Positions 31,911 to 39,959 of a stretch of DNA of 64,000 bases are shown here, piece after piece. How positions within the stretch are numbered: the first letter of the stretch is position 1; each line of letters begins with the position of its first letter. This DNA comes from Synechococcus sp. JA-3-3Ab (GTDB taxonomy: Bacteria > Cyanobacteriota > Cyanobacteriia > Thermostichales > Thermostichaceae): the NCBI RefSeq assembly GCF_000013205.1, contig NC_007775.1, forward strand, positions 1,608,501 through 1,672,500, written 5' to 3'. The notes beneath the pieces are model-generated. The model searched no databases. It saw only the letters and a list, made by a program, of their open reading frames with translations, and was not told the DNA's origin. A program made the position numbers and the translations under genes.

Positions 31911-33323
31911 ATGAGCTACCTTTTGCGCAATGTGCTGATTCCCACCGCCACCGGCTACGAGACTACAGATGTCCGCATTGAAGGGGAGCGGATCGCTGCC
32001 ATCGGCAAAGAGCTGGCGGCAGTGGGCCCAGATGGCGTAGAGCTCGATGCCCACAACAAGCTTTTGTTGCCCGGCTTTGTCAACGCTCACACCCACTCTT
32101 CGGAGCTGTGGCAAAGAGGGATCATCCCGCCCTACCCGCTGGAGCTGTGGCTGGCACAACTGCACGAGTACGCGCCCCCGGATCCAGAAAAGATTTATCT
32201 CAGCGCCCTGGCGACAGCGGTGGAAACCTTGCTCAGTGGCGGCACGACCGTAGTGGATCACCTAATCCTCATCCCTGGCCAGGAGCTGGCCACCCTCGAG
32301 GCGGCGGTGCGGGCCTACCGAGAAGTCGGGATCCGCGCTTTCATCGGCCCCCTGCTCCAGGATCAAGCCCTCTCTCAGGGGTTGCCCAGCGGCTCCTTTT
32401 CGGATCGGGAGCTGGAAACCTATCCTCTCTCCACAGCGGAGGTGTTGGCCATTGTGGAAGAGGCAGTGCAGCGCTTTCACCGGCCAGAGGAGGGCATCAC
32501 GCTGATGGTGGCCCCCACCGGCATCCAACTCTGTTCTGACAAGCTGTTTGAGGGCTGCGCGGAGTTGAGCCAGAAGTATGGCCTCCCCCGCCATGCCCAC
32601 CTGCTGGAAACCCGCGCCCAGCAGAGATTGGCCCAGGAAAAGTACGGCTGCAGCGCAGTCGAGCACCTGGAGCGCTTGGGCTACCTAGACCGGAGAACCT
32701 CGCTGGCCCACTGCGTCTGGCTTACCGATGCCGATATCGAGATCTTGGCCCGCACCGGCTCTACGGTTGTCCACAACCCCTTGAGCAACCTGCGCCTGGG
32801 CAGCGGCATCGCCCCCATCCTCAAGTACCGGCAGGCGGGGGTGAACGTGGCCTTCGGCTGCGATGGGTCAGCCAGCAATGACTCCCAGGATCTCCTGGAG
32901 GCCATTAAAATCGGCACCATCCTGCACAACATTACGGATCCCGACTACCGCCACTGGATCTCGCCGCGGGAGAGCATCGAGATGGCCTCTCGCGGTGGGG
33001 CCATTGGTCTAGGGCTGGGAGAGGAGCTGGGATCCCTGGAGGTGGGCAAGCAGGCGGATCTGGTGCTTTACGACCTCACCCAACTATCGCTGTTGCCCCG
33101 CACGGATCCCATTGGTCTACTGGTGCTGGGCCGGCCCACCCAGGTGGTGCACAGCGTCTGGGTCAGGGGGAAGCGGGTGGTGGCCAACGGCGAGGTAACG
33201 ACGGTGGATGTGGCCAAGCTGCGGCAGGAGCTGTTCGCTCACAGCACCTGGGATCCCTTCCGTCGCTCGCAGCAGGGAGCACTGGAGGCCCGCTACCGCC
33301 AGGTGATGGGTCTGCCAGAATAG
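31911..33323 (+). CDS. Amidohydrolase (SsnA/TrzA/MtaD-type deaminase family)
   Basis: A 470-residue cytoplasmic amidohydrolase. The metal site is seen as NAHTHSS (HxH), HAHLLET, LAHCVWLTD and GCDGSASNDSQ. The beta-sandwich composite domain spans both ends. Such enzymes deaminate guanine, methylthioadenosine/SAH, 5'-deoxyadenosine or triazines; relatives in cyanobacteria are usually annotated as deaminases in purine or SAM-by-product salvage. ATG at 31911 is chosen over a TTG three codons earlier. It lies upstream of queG, 8 bases apart. Confidence 0.85.
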   Translation: MSYLLRNVLIPTATGYETTDVRIEGERIAAIGKELAAVGPDGVELDAHNKLLLPGFVNAHTHSSELWQRGIIPPYPLELWLAQLHEYAPPDPEKIYLSALATAVETLLSGGTTVVDHLILIPGQELATLEAAVRAYREVGIRAFIGPLLQDQALSQGLPSGSFSDRELETYPLSTAEVLAIVEEAVQRFHRPEEGITLMVAPTGIQLCSDKLFEGCAELSQKYGLPRHAHLLETRAQQRLAQEKYGCSAVEHLERLGYLDRRTSLAHCVWLTDADIEILARTGSTVVHNPLSNLRLGSGIAPILKYRQAGVNVAFGCDGSASNDSQDLLEAIKIGTILHNITDPDYRHWISPRESIEMASRGGAIGLGLGEELGSLEVGKQADLVLYDLTQLSLLPRTDPIGLLVLGRPTQVVHSVWVRGKRVVANGEVTTVDVAKLRQELFAHSTWDPFRRSQQGALEARYRQVMGLPE

Positions 33324-33331
33324 CCCTAGAA

Positions 33332-34375
33332 TTGTCGGGGCCGACCGTGGGAGCAGCAGCCGATTGGGCCAGAGCCACCGAGCAGGTGAAGCGGCAGGCG
33401 CTGGCGCTGGGCTTTGACAAAGTCGGCATTGCCAGCGCGGCGGATCCCCCTGACTTGACGAGCTTGCGGGCCTGGCTGGCCGCGGGCATGGCCGCCGACA
33501 TGGCCTGGATGGCCGATCCCCGGCGAATGGATCCAGAGCGGGTGCTGCCGGGAGTACAATCTCTGGTCTGTGTGGCCCTCAACTACTACACCCCCACCTG
33601 CCACAGCCGGGATCCAGCTAAAGGCAAGATCTCCCGCTACGCGTGGGGGCGGGACTACCACCGCGTGTTGGGACGGCGGCTGAAGCAGCTCCACCTCTGG
33701 ATGCAGGCCCAGTTTCCGGACTACCGCGGTCGATTCTACGTCGATACCGGCCCAGTGGCGGAAAAGCCCTGGGCCATGCAGGCGGGCTTGGGCTGGATCG
33801 GAAAAAACGGCCTCTTGCTTACCCGCGAATACGGCTCCTGGGTATTTCTGGGGGTAATCCTGACCACTCTCCCGTTGATCCCCGACCGGCCCCACACCGC
33901 CCACTGTGGCACCTGTAGCCGCTGTCTGGAGGCCTGCCCCACCCAGGCCATCGTCAGCCCAGGGGTGGTGGATTCCCGCCGCTGCATTGCCTACCACACC
34001 TTGGAAAGCCACGCCGAGCAGATCCCTGCCGAGATCGCCCAGAACCTACACAACTGGGTGGCCGGCTGCGACATCTGCCAAGAGGTCTGCCCTTGGAACC
34101 AGCGCTTTGCCCGGCCCAGCCGGATCCCCGATTTTCAGCCTTACCCTTGGAATGTTGCCCCCGATCTCCAAGAACTGGCGCGGATTGGCGACGAGGAGTT
34201 CGACCGCAGGTTTCCCGCCTCTGCCCTGCGCCGCCTCAAGGCCCACCGGCTGCGCCGCAACGCCAAAGCCGCTCTCAGCGGCCATTCGGGCTCCACAGCC
34301 CACAGCAACGATTTGGAAGCCCATACTCCCGTTCCTCACCCTGAAGCGCTCCGCGCCGCTGACGCGAACGGGTAG
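33332..34375 (+). CDS. queG: Epoxyqueuosine reductase
   Basis: QueG reduces epoxyqueuosine to queuosine in the tRNA wobble position with cobalamin and two 4Fe-4S clusters. The 347-residue protein shows KVGIASAADPPD, AWGRDYHRVLGRR, DTGPVAEKPWA, GLGWIGKNGLLL and the cluster motifs CGTCSRCLEACPTQAI and CDICQEVCPWN. The start is uncertain: TTG at 33332 or GTG at 33347. The C-terminal residues (LRAADANG) are encoded by a short dispersed repeat found elsewhere in the window, so the tail has been remodelled. Confidence 0.93.
   Translation: MSGPTVGAAADWARATEQVKRQALALGFDKVGIASAADPPDLTSLRAWLAAGMAADMAWMADPRRMDPERVLPGVQSLVCVALNYYTPTCHSRDPAKGKISRYAWGRDYHRVLGRRLKQLHLWMQAQFPDYRGRFYVDTGPVAEKPWAMQAGLGWIGKNGLLLTREYGSWVFLGVILTTLPLIPDRPHTAHCGTCSRCLEACPTQAIVSPGVVDSRRCIAYHTLESHAEQIPAEIAQNLHNWVAGCDICQEVCPWNQRFARPSRIPDFQPYPWNVAPDLQELARIGDEEFDRRFPASALRRLKAHRLRRNAKAALSGHSGSTAHSNDLEAHTPVPHPEALRAADANG
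34351..34369. repeat. Short dispersed repeat (CCGCTGACGCGAACG part)
   Basis: CCGCTGACGCGAAC matches the right half of the repeat at 29274 and 35966. It lies in frame at the very 3' end of queG, where it supplies the last codons. Confidence 0.55.
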
Positions 34376-34385
34376 AGGGCGGGCT

Positions 34386-34628
34386 TCATGGCTTACGCCA
34401 CGCTTCGCGAACAGGGATCCCTGCTATCGCAGCGGGCGTTTCCTGAGCTTTAAGAACGGGATGCCCCACCGCTCTGGATTTGATTCCCCTCGCCAAGTTG
34501 TGATCCCGTGACAGGCTTAGCCCGCAGTAGGGGCAATCGTGCCACCTTTCGTGGAGTTTTTTGGGAACCACCTGACCACACCCAGAACACTCTTGACTCA
34601 TGCCGTTTGGATTCCCTGCAATCGTCAA
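34386..34628 (-). pseudogene. TnpB-type C-terminal remnant
   Basis: The 80-codon frame encodes the zinc ribbon of a TnpB/OrfB protein: CSGCGQVVPKKLHERWHDCP, YCGLSLSRDHNLARG, containing two CxxC pairs and the RuvC-III-type RDHN. The N-terminal RuvC parts are missing and upstream sequence belongs to another decayed gene. Its end bears the short sequence TACGCCACGCTTCGCGAACA, like dispersed cyanobacterial repeats. It differs from the intact TnpB at 36.3-37.6 kb, so it derives from another element. Confidence 0.75.
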
Positions 34629-34689
34629 CAGCCCAGCTCTTTCAGTCGTCCACGCCCTAGCACCCCCTATTGGCTTCCCCTCTTCTCAG

Positions 34690-35751
34690 ACCCTAACCCT
34701 GCCTGGATAACGATTACGAAGACTATTACCCCAGCTACCGGCACAACCTACTGCAATCCGGGTGGAAACCCCTGTACCGCCATTTCGATGCCGAGTATTC
34801 CTGTGCGGGATCCCTGGGCGTTGGCCGAAAAATTTTTGGAGATGTGTGCAGCGATATTGCCAATGCGGTAGGACGTAGAGAGTACAGCGCGCTTCTCAAC
34901 TTTCAGAGAATACCTGTTACAAGATCGAAGGGTTTTGGAATAGCGTCACTCCACCTCTGCCCAGCCCCGACCATACAGTATTTCATGATCAGCTCTCCAC
35001 GCAGACGCCGATTCAGCAGCAGGTGAGCCGGGATCAAGTTCCCATCGATGACGTTTTAAGGCGCCTGCAGGAAATGACCGTTCTCAGAGTTTTAGCGCAT
35101 CTGGGGCGACTGGTGCAGTTGGCGCAATTCCATATGGAGCGCTACTTCTACCATCCAGTCGAGCGGTTCAGCAGTTGGGAGGAAATCAGCAGCCTGGGCA
35201 CCACCTATGCCTTCTGACCGGAGCCGCAGATTTGGCTACAAGTTCAGGCCACCTATCACAACTGCCGCCGCTACACCCTGCTGGGCGTGGCTCTCAGGCC
35301 CTTGTTCGCAAGGTTACTTACAATCTGGCAGTGATGGTGAGCGGCTACCAAAGCCGGATCGGGCAAATCCACAGCCCCTATCCAATCAGTTCTTTTCCCA
35401 CCGAAATTCAGGCCTTTGCAGCTTCTACAGCAGGAGCGATTGGCGGTCTTGGTGCACGGGATCCCGGGTACGGGCAAAACGGGATGGACGCAGGCAGTGA
35501 CCCACGAGCTGCTGGGGCCCCTGCGCTATGCGGTGCTCATCTTGGATCACGAAGCCGTGCAGGAGTTCATCGCGCCCCCCTACCTGGAGGGGGTCTGCCT
35601 GATCATCAACGAAGCCGATCACCTCGCCCAAGACCGAGCCAGCGAGGTAGCCCAGCAGAGCACCAAAACCGAACGCATCCTCAGCCTGTTAGATGGCACC
35701 CTTCACCAAAGCGTGCTCGCTCCCGATTATCTCGACTGCGAGCAGAGCATG
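34690..35751 (+). pseudogene. AAA+ ATPase gene, 5' part (frameshifted)
   Basis: Fragments in changing frames line up as one protein. LDNDYEDYYPSYRHNLLQSG leads to FREYLLQDRRV, then (shift near 34930) NSVTPPLPSPDHTVFHDQLS through TYAF, a stop at 35215, PEPQIWLQVQATYHNCRRYT, (shift near 35310) KVTYNLAVMVSGYQSRIGQI, and (shift near 35415) LQLLQQERLAVLVHGIPGTG with Walker A GIPGTGKT and Walker B CLIINEADH. It ends in YLDCEQSM where the IS607-type element begins. At least three indels and a stop make it nonfunctional. The 3' part is at 37583-37780. Confidence 0.7.
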
Positions 35752-35819
35752 ACTCTAGTCAATGATATGCTGGACTATACTGAAAATAATGTACAGTATG
35801 TTCAGTATGGCTGCTTGGC

Positions 35820-36437
35820 ATGGCTAGATATGTAAAACCGAGAGAAGCGGCGGATTATTTTGGGGTGTGTCTCCACACCTTGAGGCGATGGGAACAGAAG
35901 GGCTGGATCCATGCAGTACGTACACCATCTGGTAGAGCGAGAAGGTATAACCTCGACAGCTACATTGGCCTCCGGCCCGCTGACGCGAACAGAGCACCCA
36001 AGAAGGACAAACGAGTCGTTTTGTACGCCCGAGTCAGCAGTCGAGGGCAGAAACCAGACTTGGAGAGACAGATTGCAAGACTGGTTAACCTCTATCCTGG
36101 AGCCGAAGTGGTCGGAGAGGTTGGCGGCGGTCTCAACTTCAAAAGACCAAAGTTCCTTGCCTTATTGGAACGAGTTCGTGCGGGAGATGTCGGAACAATT
36201 GTGGTCGCTCACCGGGATCGACTCTGCCGGTTTGGATTTGAGTTCGTTGAGTGGTACTGCCGTCAATACGGGTGCGAAATCTTGGTTCTCGATGACGATC
36301 ACCTTTCTCCCCAACAGGAACTGGTTGAGGATATCCTCACCATCCTGCACTGCTTCAGCAGTCGGCTCTACGGACTCAGAAAATACCGGGCTGCAATCGA
36401 GAAAGATACGGATTTATCCGGAGCCAGCGCTGGCTAA
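35820..36437 (+). CDS. tnpA: IS607-type serine recombinase TnpA
   Basis: The 205-residue protein has a MerR-like helix-turn-helix (YVKPREAADYFGVCLHTLRR, then WEQKGWIHAVRTPSGRARRY) and a resolvase domain starting VVLYARVSSRGQKPDLERQI, where Ser in ARVSS is the nucleophile; DRLCRFG and LVEDILTILHCFSSRLYG follow as in IS607 TnpA. The linker between the domains (GLRPADANRA, about 51-60) is encoded by a dispersed repeat also present outside the element. Its 3' part overlaps the start region of tnpB in another frame. Confidence 0.92.
   Translation: MARYVKPREAADYFGVCLHTLRRWEQKGWIHAVRTPSGRARRYNLDSYIGLRPADANRAPKKDKRVVLYARVSSRGQKPDLERQIARLVNLYPGAEVVGEVGGGLNFKRPKFLALLERVRAGDVGTIVVAHRDRLCRFGFEFVEWYCRQYGCEILVLDDDHLSPQQELVEDILTILHCFSSRLYGLRKYRAAIEKDTDLSGASAG
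35966..35990. repeat. Short dispersed repeat inside tnpA
   Basis: This copy of the repeat seen at 29274-29297 carries one extra G and is translated in frame as part of the TnpA inter-domain linker. Confidence 0.6.
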
Positions 36438-37572
36438 AGTTTGGAAGCGGTGGCAAGCGGCGTGCCGGTACTGCTACAACCAAGCGATTGCCTATCAGCG
36501 TCAGCATGGTGCCCCAAAAACGGCCAGAAAGCTGCGGCACATCATCCTGCGCTCCGACCTGCCCGGGTGGGTGAAGGACGCCCCCTGCCACATCAAGCAG
36601 AACGCGGTCGTCGAGGCGTGGTTGGCGTTTCGCCGAAGCAAAGACGCGAGGTTTCGCAGTGTGCGGGACAGGTCGCATACGCTGCAATTCAACGCCGGCA
36701 ACTTTCGCAATGGGACGTGGTATCCGAAACTCACCCGAGGTTTGGCGTTCCGTGCATCCGAGGAGATGCCCAGAGAATGGGCACGTGGAACTGAGCTAAT
36801 GCGGGTGAAAGACAGATGGTATGCCATCTTTCCTGAGCCCGTGAACGAGCAGTGTTCGTTAGCAAAGGGGGTTGTTGCGCTTGACCCTGGAGTAAGAAGC
36901 TTCCTTACAGGGTTTGATGGGGCGGGCTTTGTAGATATCGCCAAGGGGGACTTTGGCAGGATCGTTCGGCTGTGCTACCACCTAGACGATCTGCAATCTA
37001 GGCTGAGTAAAGCACCGAGACCCAAGCGTAGGCGAATGCGGCAAGCGGCGTTTCGTCTGCGGGAGAGAATCAGGAACTTGGTGGACGAGTGCCATCGCAA
37101 GGTAGCGGCGTTCCTAACGGATAACTACCGATTGATATTCCTCCCCACTTTCGAGTCAGCCAAGATGGTTGCCAAGGCAGGGAGGAAGTTTGGTAGCAAG
37201 ACAGCAAGGGCGATGCTCACCTGGGCGCACTATCGGTTCAAGCAGTTCCTGAAGTTTCAAGCCAAGAAGAAAAACGTGGTTGTCGTGGAAGTATCGGAAG
37301 CGTACACCAGCAAAACCTGTACCAAGTGCGGGCACATCCACACCAAGTTGGGTGGCGCAAAGGTGTTTAGATGCCCAAAGTGCAACCATAGGCTACCACG
37401 AGATTGGCAAGGCGCTCTGGGTGTTATGCTCAGGGCTTTGCGGGATACCGCCTTTCTGTTTGGACTCCGTCCGAGTAGCGCGGTCGCGTCAGCATCGCGT
37501 AGTAACAACGGAAACGGACAGAATGCTATCGCTTCACCGCTGAGCAGTAATGCTCAGCAGTGTTCAGCGTAA
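36292..37572 (+). CDS. tnpB: TnpB RNA-guided nuclease homologue of an IS607-type element
   Basis: TnpB proteins are RuvC nucleases guided by a transposon-end RNA. Conserved sites are complete: Asp in VVALDPGVRSF, Glu in VVVVEVSEAY, zinc-ribbon pairs CTKCGH and CPKCNH, and Asp in PRDWQGAL. The N-terminal region reads KIRIYPEPALAKVWKRWQAA, which in relatives begins within ten residues of the start; the first in-frame ATG upstream is 36292, and a non-ATG start nearer 36385 is possible. The last about 35 residues are low-complexity (SNNGNGQNA), as expected where the coding end doubles as guide RNA. It overlaps tnpA. Confidence 0.88.
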   Translation: MTITFLPNRNWLRISSPSCTASAVGSTDSENTGLQSRKIRIYPEPALAKVWKRWQAACRYCYNQAIAYQRQHGAPKTARKLRHIILRSDLPGWVKDAPCHIKQNAVVEAWLAFRRSKDARFRSVRDRSHTLQFNAGNFRNGTWYPKLTRGLAFRASEEMPREWARGTELMRVKDRWYAIFPEPVNEQCSLAKGVVALDPGVRSFLTGFDGAGFVDIAKGDFGRIVRLCYHLDDLQSRLSKAPRPKRRRMRQAAFRLRERIRNLVDECHRKVAAFLTDNYRLIFLPTFESAKMVAKAGRKFGSKTARAMLTWAHYRFKQFLKFQAKKKNVVVVEVSEAYTSKTCTKCGHIHTKLGGAKVFRCPKCNHRLPRDWQGALGVMLRALRDTAFLFGLRPSSAVASASRSNNGNGQNAIASPLSSNAQQCSA

Positions 37573-37582
37573 ATGTATCAGG
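37450..37582 (+). ncRNA. Candidate TnpB guide RNA (omegaRNA/reRNA) region
   Basis: In IS605/IS607 elements the guide RNA is made from the 3' part of tnpB and the right end. Here that region contains CTGAGCAGTAATGCTCAG (37540-37557), a perfect hairpin, followed by CAGTGTTCAGCG. The guide would be taken from bases just beyond the right end (from about 37583, in the AAA+ remnant). Limits are approximate and expression is not shown. Confidence 0.45.
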
Positions 37583-37780
37583 TTGGTGGTGTTAATGACC
37601 TGCAACACGACCGAGCGCCTGGAGCCGGCCGTTTTGCGCCAAGTGCGGGTGGACTTGGTGCAGGAGTTTACCCACCGGTTTGCTCGAGCTGCTATCGGCA
37701 GCCACCTGTTCTCCTCTCCGGACAGGTCAGGGGAGCAACTGAGGCCAATCTTCGATTTGGGTCAGGCTGGGGTGGGCTAG
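37583..37780 (+). pseudogene. AAA+ ATPase gene, 3' part
   Basis: Immediately behind the IS607-type element the frame reads LVVLMTCNTTERLEPAVLRQ, then VRVDLVQEFTHRFARAA. This is the sensor-1/arginine-finger part expected after the Walker B of the AAA+ fragment at 35416-35751. The frame ends at TAG 37778-37780, overlapping the 3' end of convergent dnaN by four bases. It shows the element went into an AAA+ gene. Confidence 0.72.
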
Positions 37781-39141
37781 GTAGCCCGCAGTTGAACCGG
37801 CATGACCAAATAGCAGAGGCGCGTCGCTCCAATCGGCTTCCAGATGGCTGGCTGGGTAGCGCCGTTCAGCTCCAGGCTCACCTGCTGTGTATGAAACACC
37901 TTAAGGGCCTCCAGCAGGTAGCGCACATTAAAAGCCAGCTCCAGGTCAGGGCCGGACATCTGTACCGGCAGAGATTCCTCGCCGCTGCCCACATCGGGCG
38001 CCTCGGTGCTGATGCGTAGGGTTTGGGTTGCCTCAGAAAGGTTGAACTTGATGATCTCGTTCCGCTGGGCAGCAAACACCCCCACTCGCTCCAAGGACTC
38101 GATCAAAGGCCTACGCTCCAGGGTTACATGCCGCTCAAATTGCCGGGGGATCAGGCGGTTGTAGTCGGGGTACTGGCCCTCCAAAAGGCGGCTGGTAATC
38201 CGCTGCTGGCACTGAGCGCTGCCGGCGCCAGGGGGCAAAATAAATTGCACCTGCGACCGGTCAAACCGCAGTTCCACCGCGGAGGCGGCCGTCTGGGCGC
38301 CGAGGATGCGCTCCACCTCTCGTAGAGTCCGAGCGGGAATGGTGAAATCCAGCTTCGTCCCCCCAGCCGCCAAATCAACTGGGATCCCTTCCGCCTCCAC
38401 CTGAACTATCGCCAGGCGATGTCCATCGGTGGCCGCAAACTCCAGCCGCGGCGGATCCCCGGTCAAGAGCTTGACATGTACACCCGTAAGCACTTGCTTG
38501 GTGTCATCACCGGAAGCGGCAAAGAGGGTTTGGCCAATCCCTTGCAGCAGGCTCTCGATGGGCAGCTCAAGGATCTGGGCGGCTAAGCTCTCCTCCTCAG
38601 CATCGGCATCGGCAGTACGGGGCGCTATCTCGGGCAAGGTGGGATACTCTTCCGCAGGCATGCCGCGTAGCTGGTACTGGCCGGCGGCCGATGTAAGGGT
38701 CACGGCAGCGCTCTCCGGCACTTGGCTGAGGCCGATCGGGCCGCTAGGCAAACGGCTGACGATGTCGCTGAGCAGCTTGGCCGGCAGAGTGGTGCGACCG
38801 GATCCCTTCACCTCGGCCTCGAACTCGCTGCGAATGCCCAAGTTCAAGTCAAAGGCCGTCAGGGCAACCCGCTGTGCCTCTGCACTTGCCTCTACCAGCA
38901 CGTTGGCCAAAACTGGCAGGGCAGGACGGCTGGCAACGGCTCGGCTAACTGCAGCAAGGTGGTGGCTGAGCTCAGCTTGCTCACAGGTGAAGCAAAGACA
39001 ACCGGCAGGTAGGTCGACAGCCTTGCCGAAGGACTCTGTCCTGTTGACGGGGAAGGGATCCCCAGACCTGCCGTCGCGCGGGGCAGACGCGGGCGATCCG
39101 GTTTCGACTTCCCAATCCGCAGGACGTTGAGCTTGCACCAT
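37777..39141 (-). CDS. dnaN: DNA polymerase III sliding clamp (beta subunit)
   Basis: DnaN is the ring-shaped clamp that tethers the replicative polymerase. The 454-residue frame contains the clamp family segments AELSHHLAAVSRAVASRPAL, PVLANVLVEA, LPAKLLSDIVSRLPSG, YPTLPEI, FAATDGHRLAIVQVEA and the C-terminal LVMPVQLR. The first about 48 residues are extra; normal members start near the AELSHHL segment, but no better start codon was found there. A short acidic insert (ADADAEEES) is also seen. It lies beside the oriC. Confidence 0.95.
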   Translation of the reverse strand: MVQAQRPADWEVETGSPASAPRDGRSGDPFPVNRTESFGKAVDLPAGCLCFTCEQAELSHHLAAVSRAVASRPALPVLANVLVEASAEAQRVALTAFDLNLGIRSEFEAEVKGSGRTTLPAKLLSDIVSRLPSGPIGLSQVPESAAVTLTSAAGQYQLRGMPAEEYPTLPEIAPRTADADAEEESLAAQILELPIESLLQGIGQTLFAASGDDTKQVLTGVHVKLLTGDPPRLEFAATDGHRLAIVQVEAEGIPVDLAAGGTKLDFTIPARTLREVERILGAQTAASAVELRFDRSQVQFILPPGAGSAQCQQRITSRLLEGQYPDYNRLIPRQFERHVTLERRPLIESLERVGVFAAQRNEIIKFNLSEATQTLRISTEAPDVGSGEESLPVQMSGPDLELAFNVRYLLEALKVFHTQQVSLELNGATQPAIWKPIGATRLCYLVMPVQLRAT

Positions 39142-39299
39142 CAGGGGACTTGCGAGCTGAATACGCCTATCCTACACCGCCTGCTTCCCACGGATCCCTC
39201 CCTGCCCAGACGAGTTTTGCAAAAAATTTTCCTCGCGCGCGCAGGATAAAGTTAAAAATCACGATCCCTACCCAATTTAATTTTTTAATCTAGTAGTAG

Positions 39300-39660
39300 T
39301 AGGGGCTGTGGAAACTGTGGAAATTGATCGGAAAAACCTTGCGCCACAAGCTTTTGATCGTATTCCCCACCTGTGGAAAAACTGTGGATAACTTGGCCAA
39401 CTTTCCACAAGGTATAAATACTCTGTGGATAACTCGGGAGGTTTTTCCACAAGTTTTCCACAGATTTTTGAAGTTTTCCACAAGTTTTCCACAGGCTGAG
39501 GGGGATGAAAATGTTGCTATTCCCTGACAAATTTATAAAACTTAACGTACGACCAGTGTGGGATGCTCTAATCTAGTGGTTCGTTGCTCTAGATGTGGTC
39601 TGGGGATCCCATGAAGGCTGGGGGCGGCCTTCGGGGGATTTCCACAGGTTTTCCACAGGC
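39300..39660. other. Chromosomal replication origin (oriC)
   Basis: Twelve DnaA-box-like nonamers cluster here. TTTTCCACA occurs on the plus strand at 39443, 39454, 39474, 39485 and 39649 and on the minus strand at 39372. TTATCCACA occurs on the minus strand at 39383 and 39424. Near-matches are at 39307, 39316, 39401 and 39638. A+T-rich segments flank the cluster (39250-39300, TTTAATTTTTTAATC, and 39528-39545), suitable for unwinding. It adjoins dnaN, as in many bacteria. dnaA itself is not in the window. Confidence 0.9.
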
Positions 39661-39733
39661 TGCTCGGGAAAACCGTGGCAGCCTGCGGGAGGCTGGCCAG
39701 GCCCGCCAGACCAAAAGCTCGCATCGAGCTCAG

Positions 39734-39940
39734 GTGCGGCTGAAGCTGCTGACCGCGAGCTTCTGTTTGGCATGGTTACTGTCATTTCGGCCTCAGCCGG
39801 AGCAGTTTGCTTATGCTCAACTGCCCATAGCAAGTCAGGGTCGCTTCTCCAGAAGCGTGGATGCCTTGTTTCAAGATGAAAACGACCGTTTGCAAACGGC
39901 GGTCAAAGACCGATTGGCTACCGCCCAGCCGTCAGGGTAA
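39734..39940 (+). CDS. Possible small exported protein
   Basis: From a GTG at 39734 the frame encodes 68 residues: a hydrophobic leader (VRLKLLTASFCLAWLLSF) with a possible cleavage near FAYAQ, then a short polar domain ending AVKDRLATAQPSG. It resembles a signal peptide with a small mature part; no family is recognised. The frame extends upstream into the oriC, which is not likely coding. Confidence 0.35.
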   Translation: MRLKLLTASFCLAWLLSFRPQPEQFAYAQLPIASQGRFSRSVDALFQDENDRLQTAVKDRLATAQPSG

Positions 39941-39959
39941 AAGGATCCCCCACTCAATT

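Larger units (their letters stand above)
35752..37582 (+). mobile_element. IS607-type element (tnpA-tnpB), limits approximate
   Basis: The element carries a MerR-HTH serine recombinase (TnpA) and a TnpB, the gene pair that defines IS607. The limits are inferred from the split host gene: the AAA+ frame is left after …DCEQSM at about 35751 and resumes as LVVLMTCNTTERLEPAVLR at about 37583. IS607 elements lack terminal inverted repeats and need no target duplication, so ends cannot be set to the base. The true ends could lie some tens of bases inside these limits. Confidence 0.75.
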
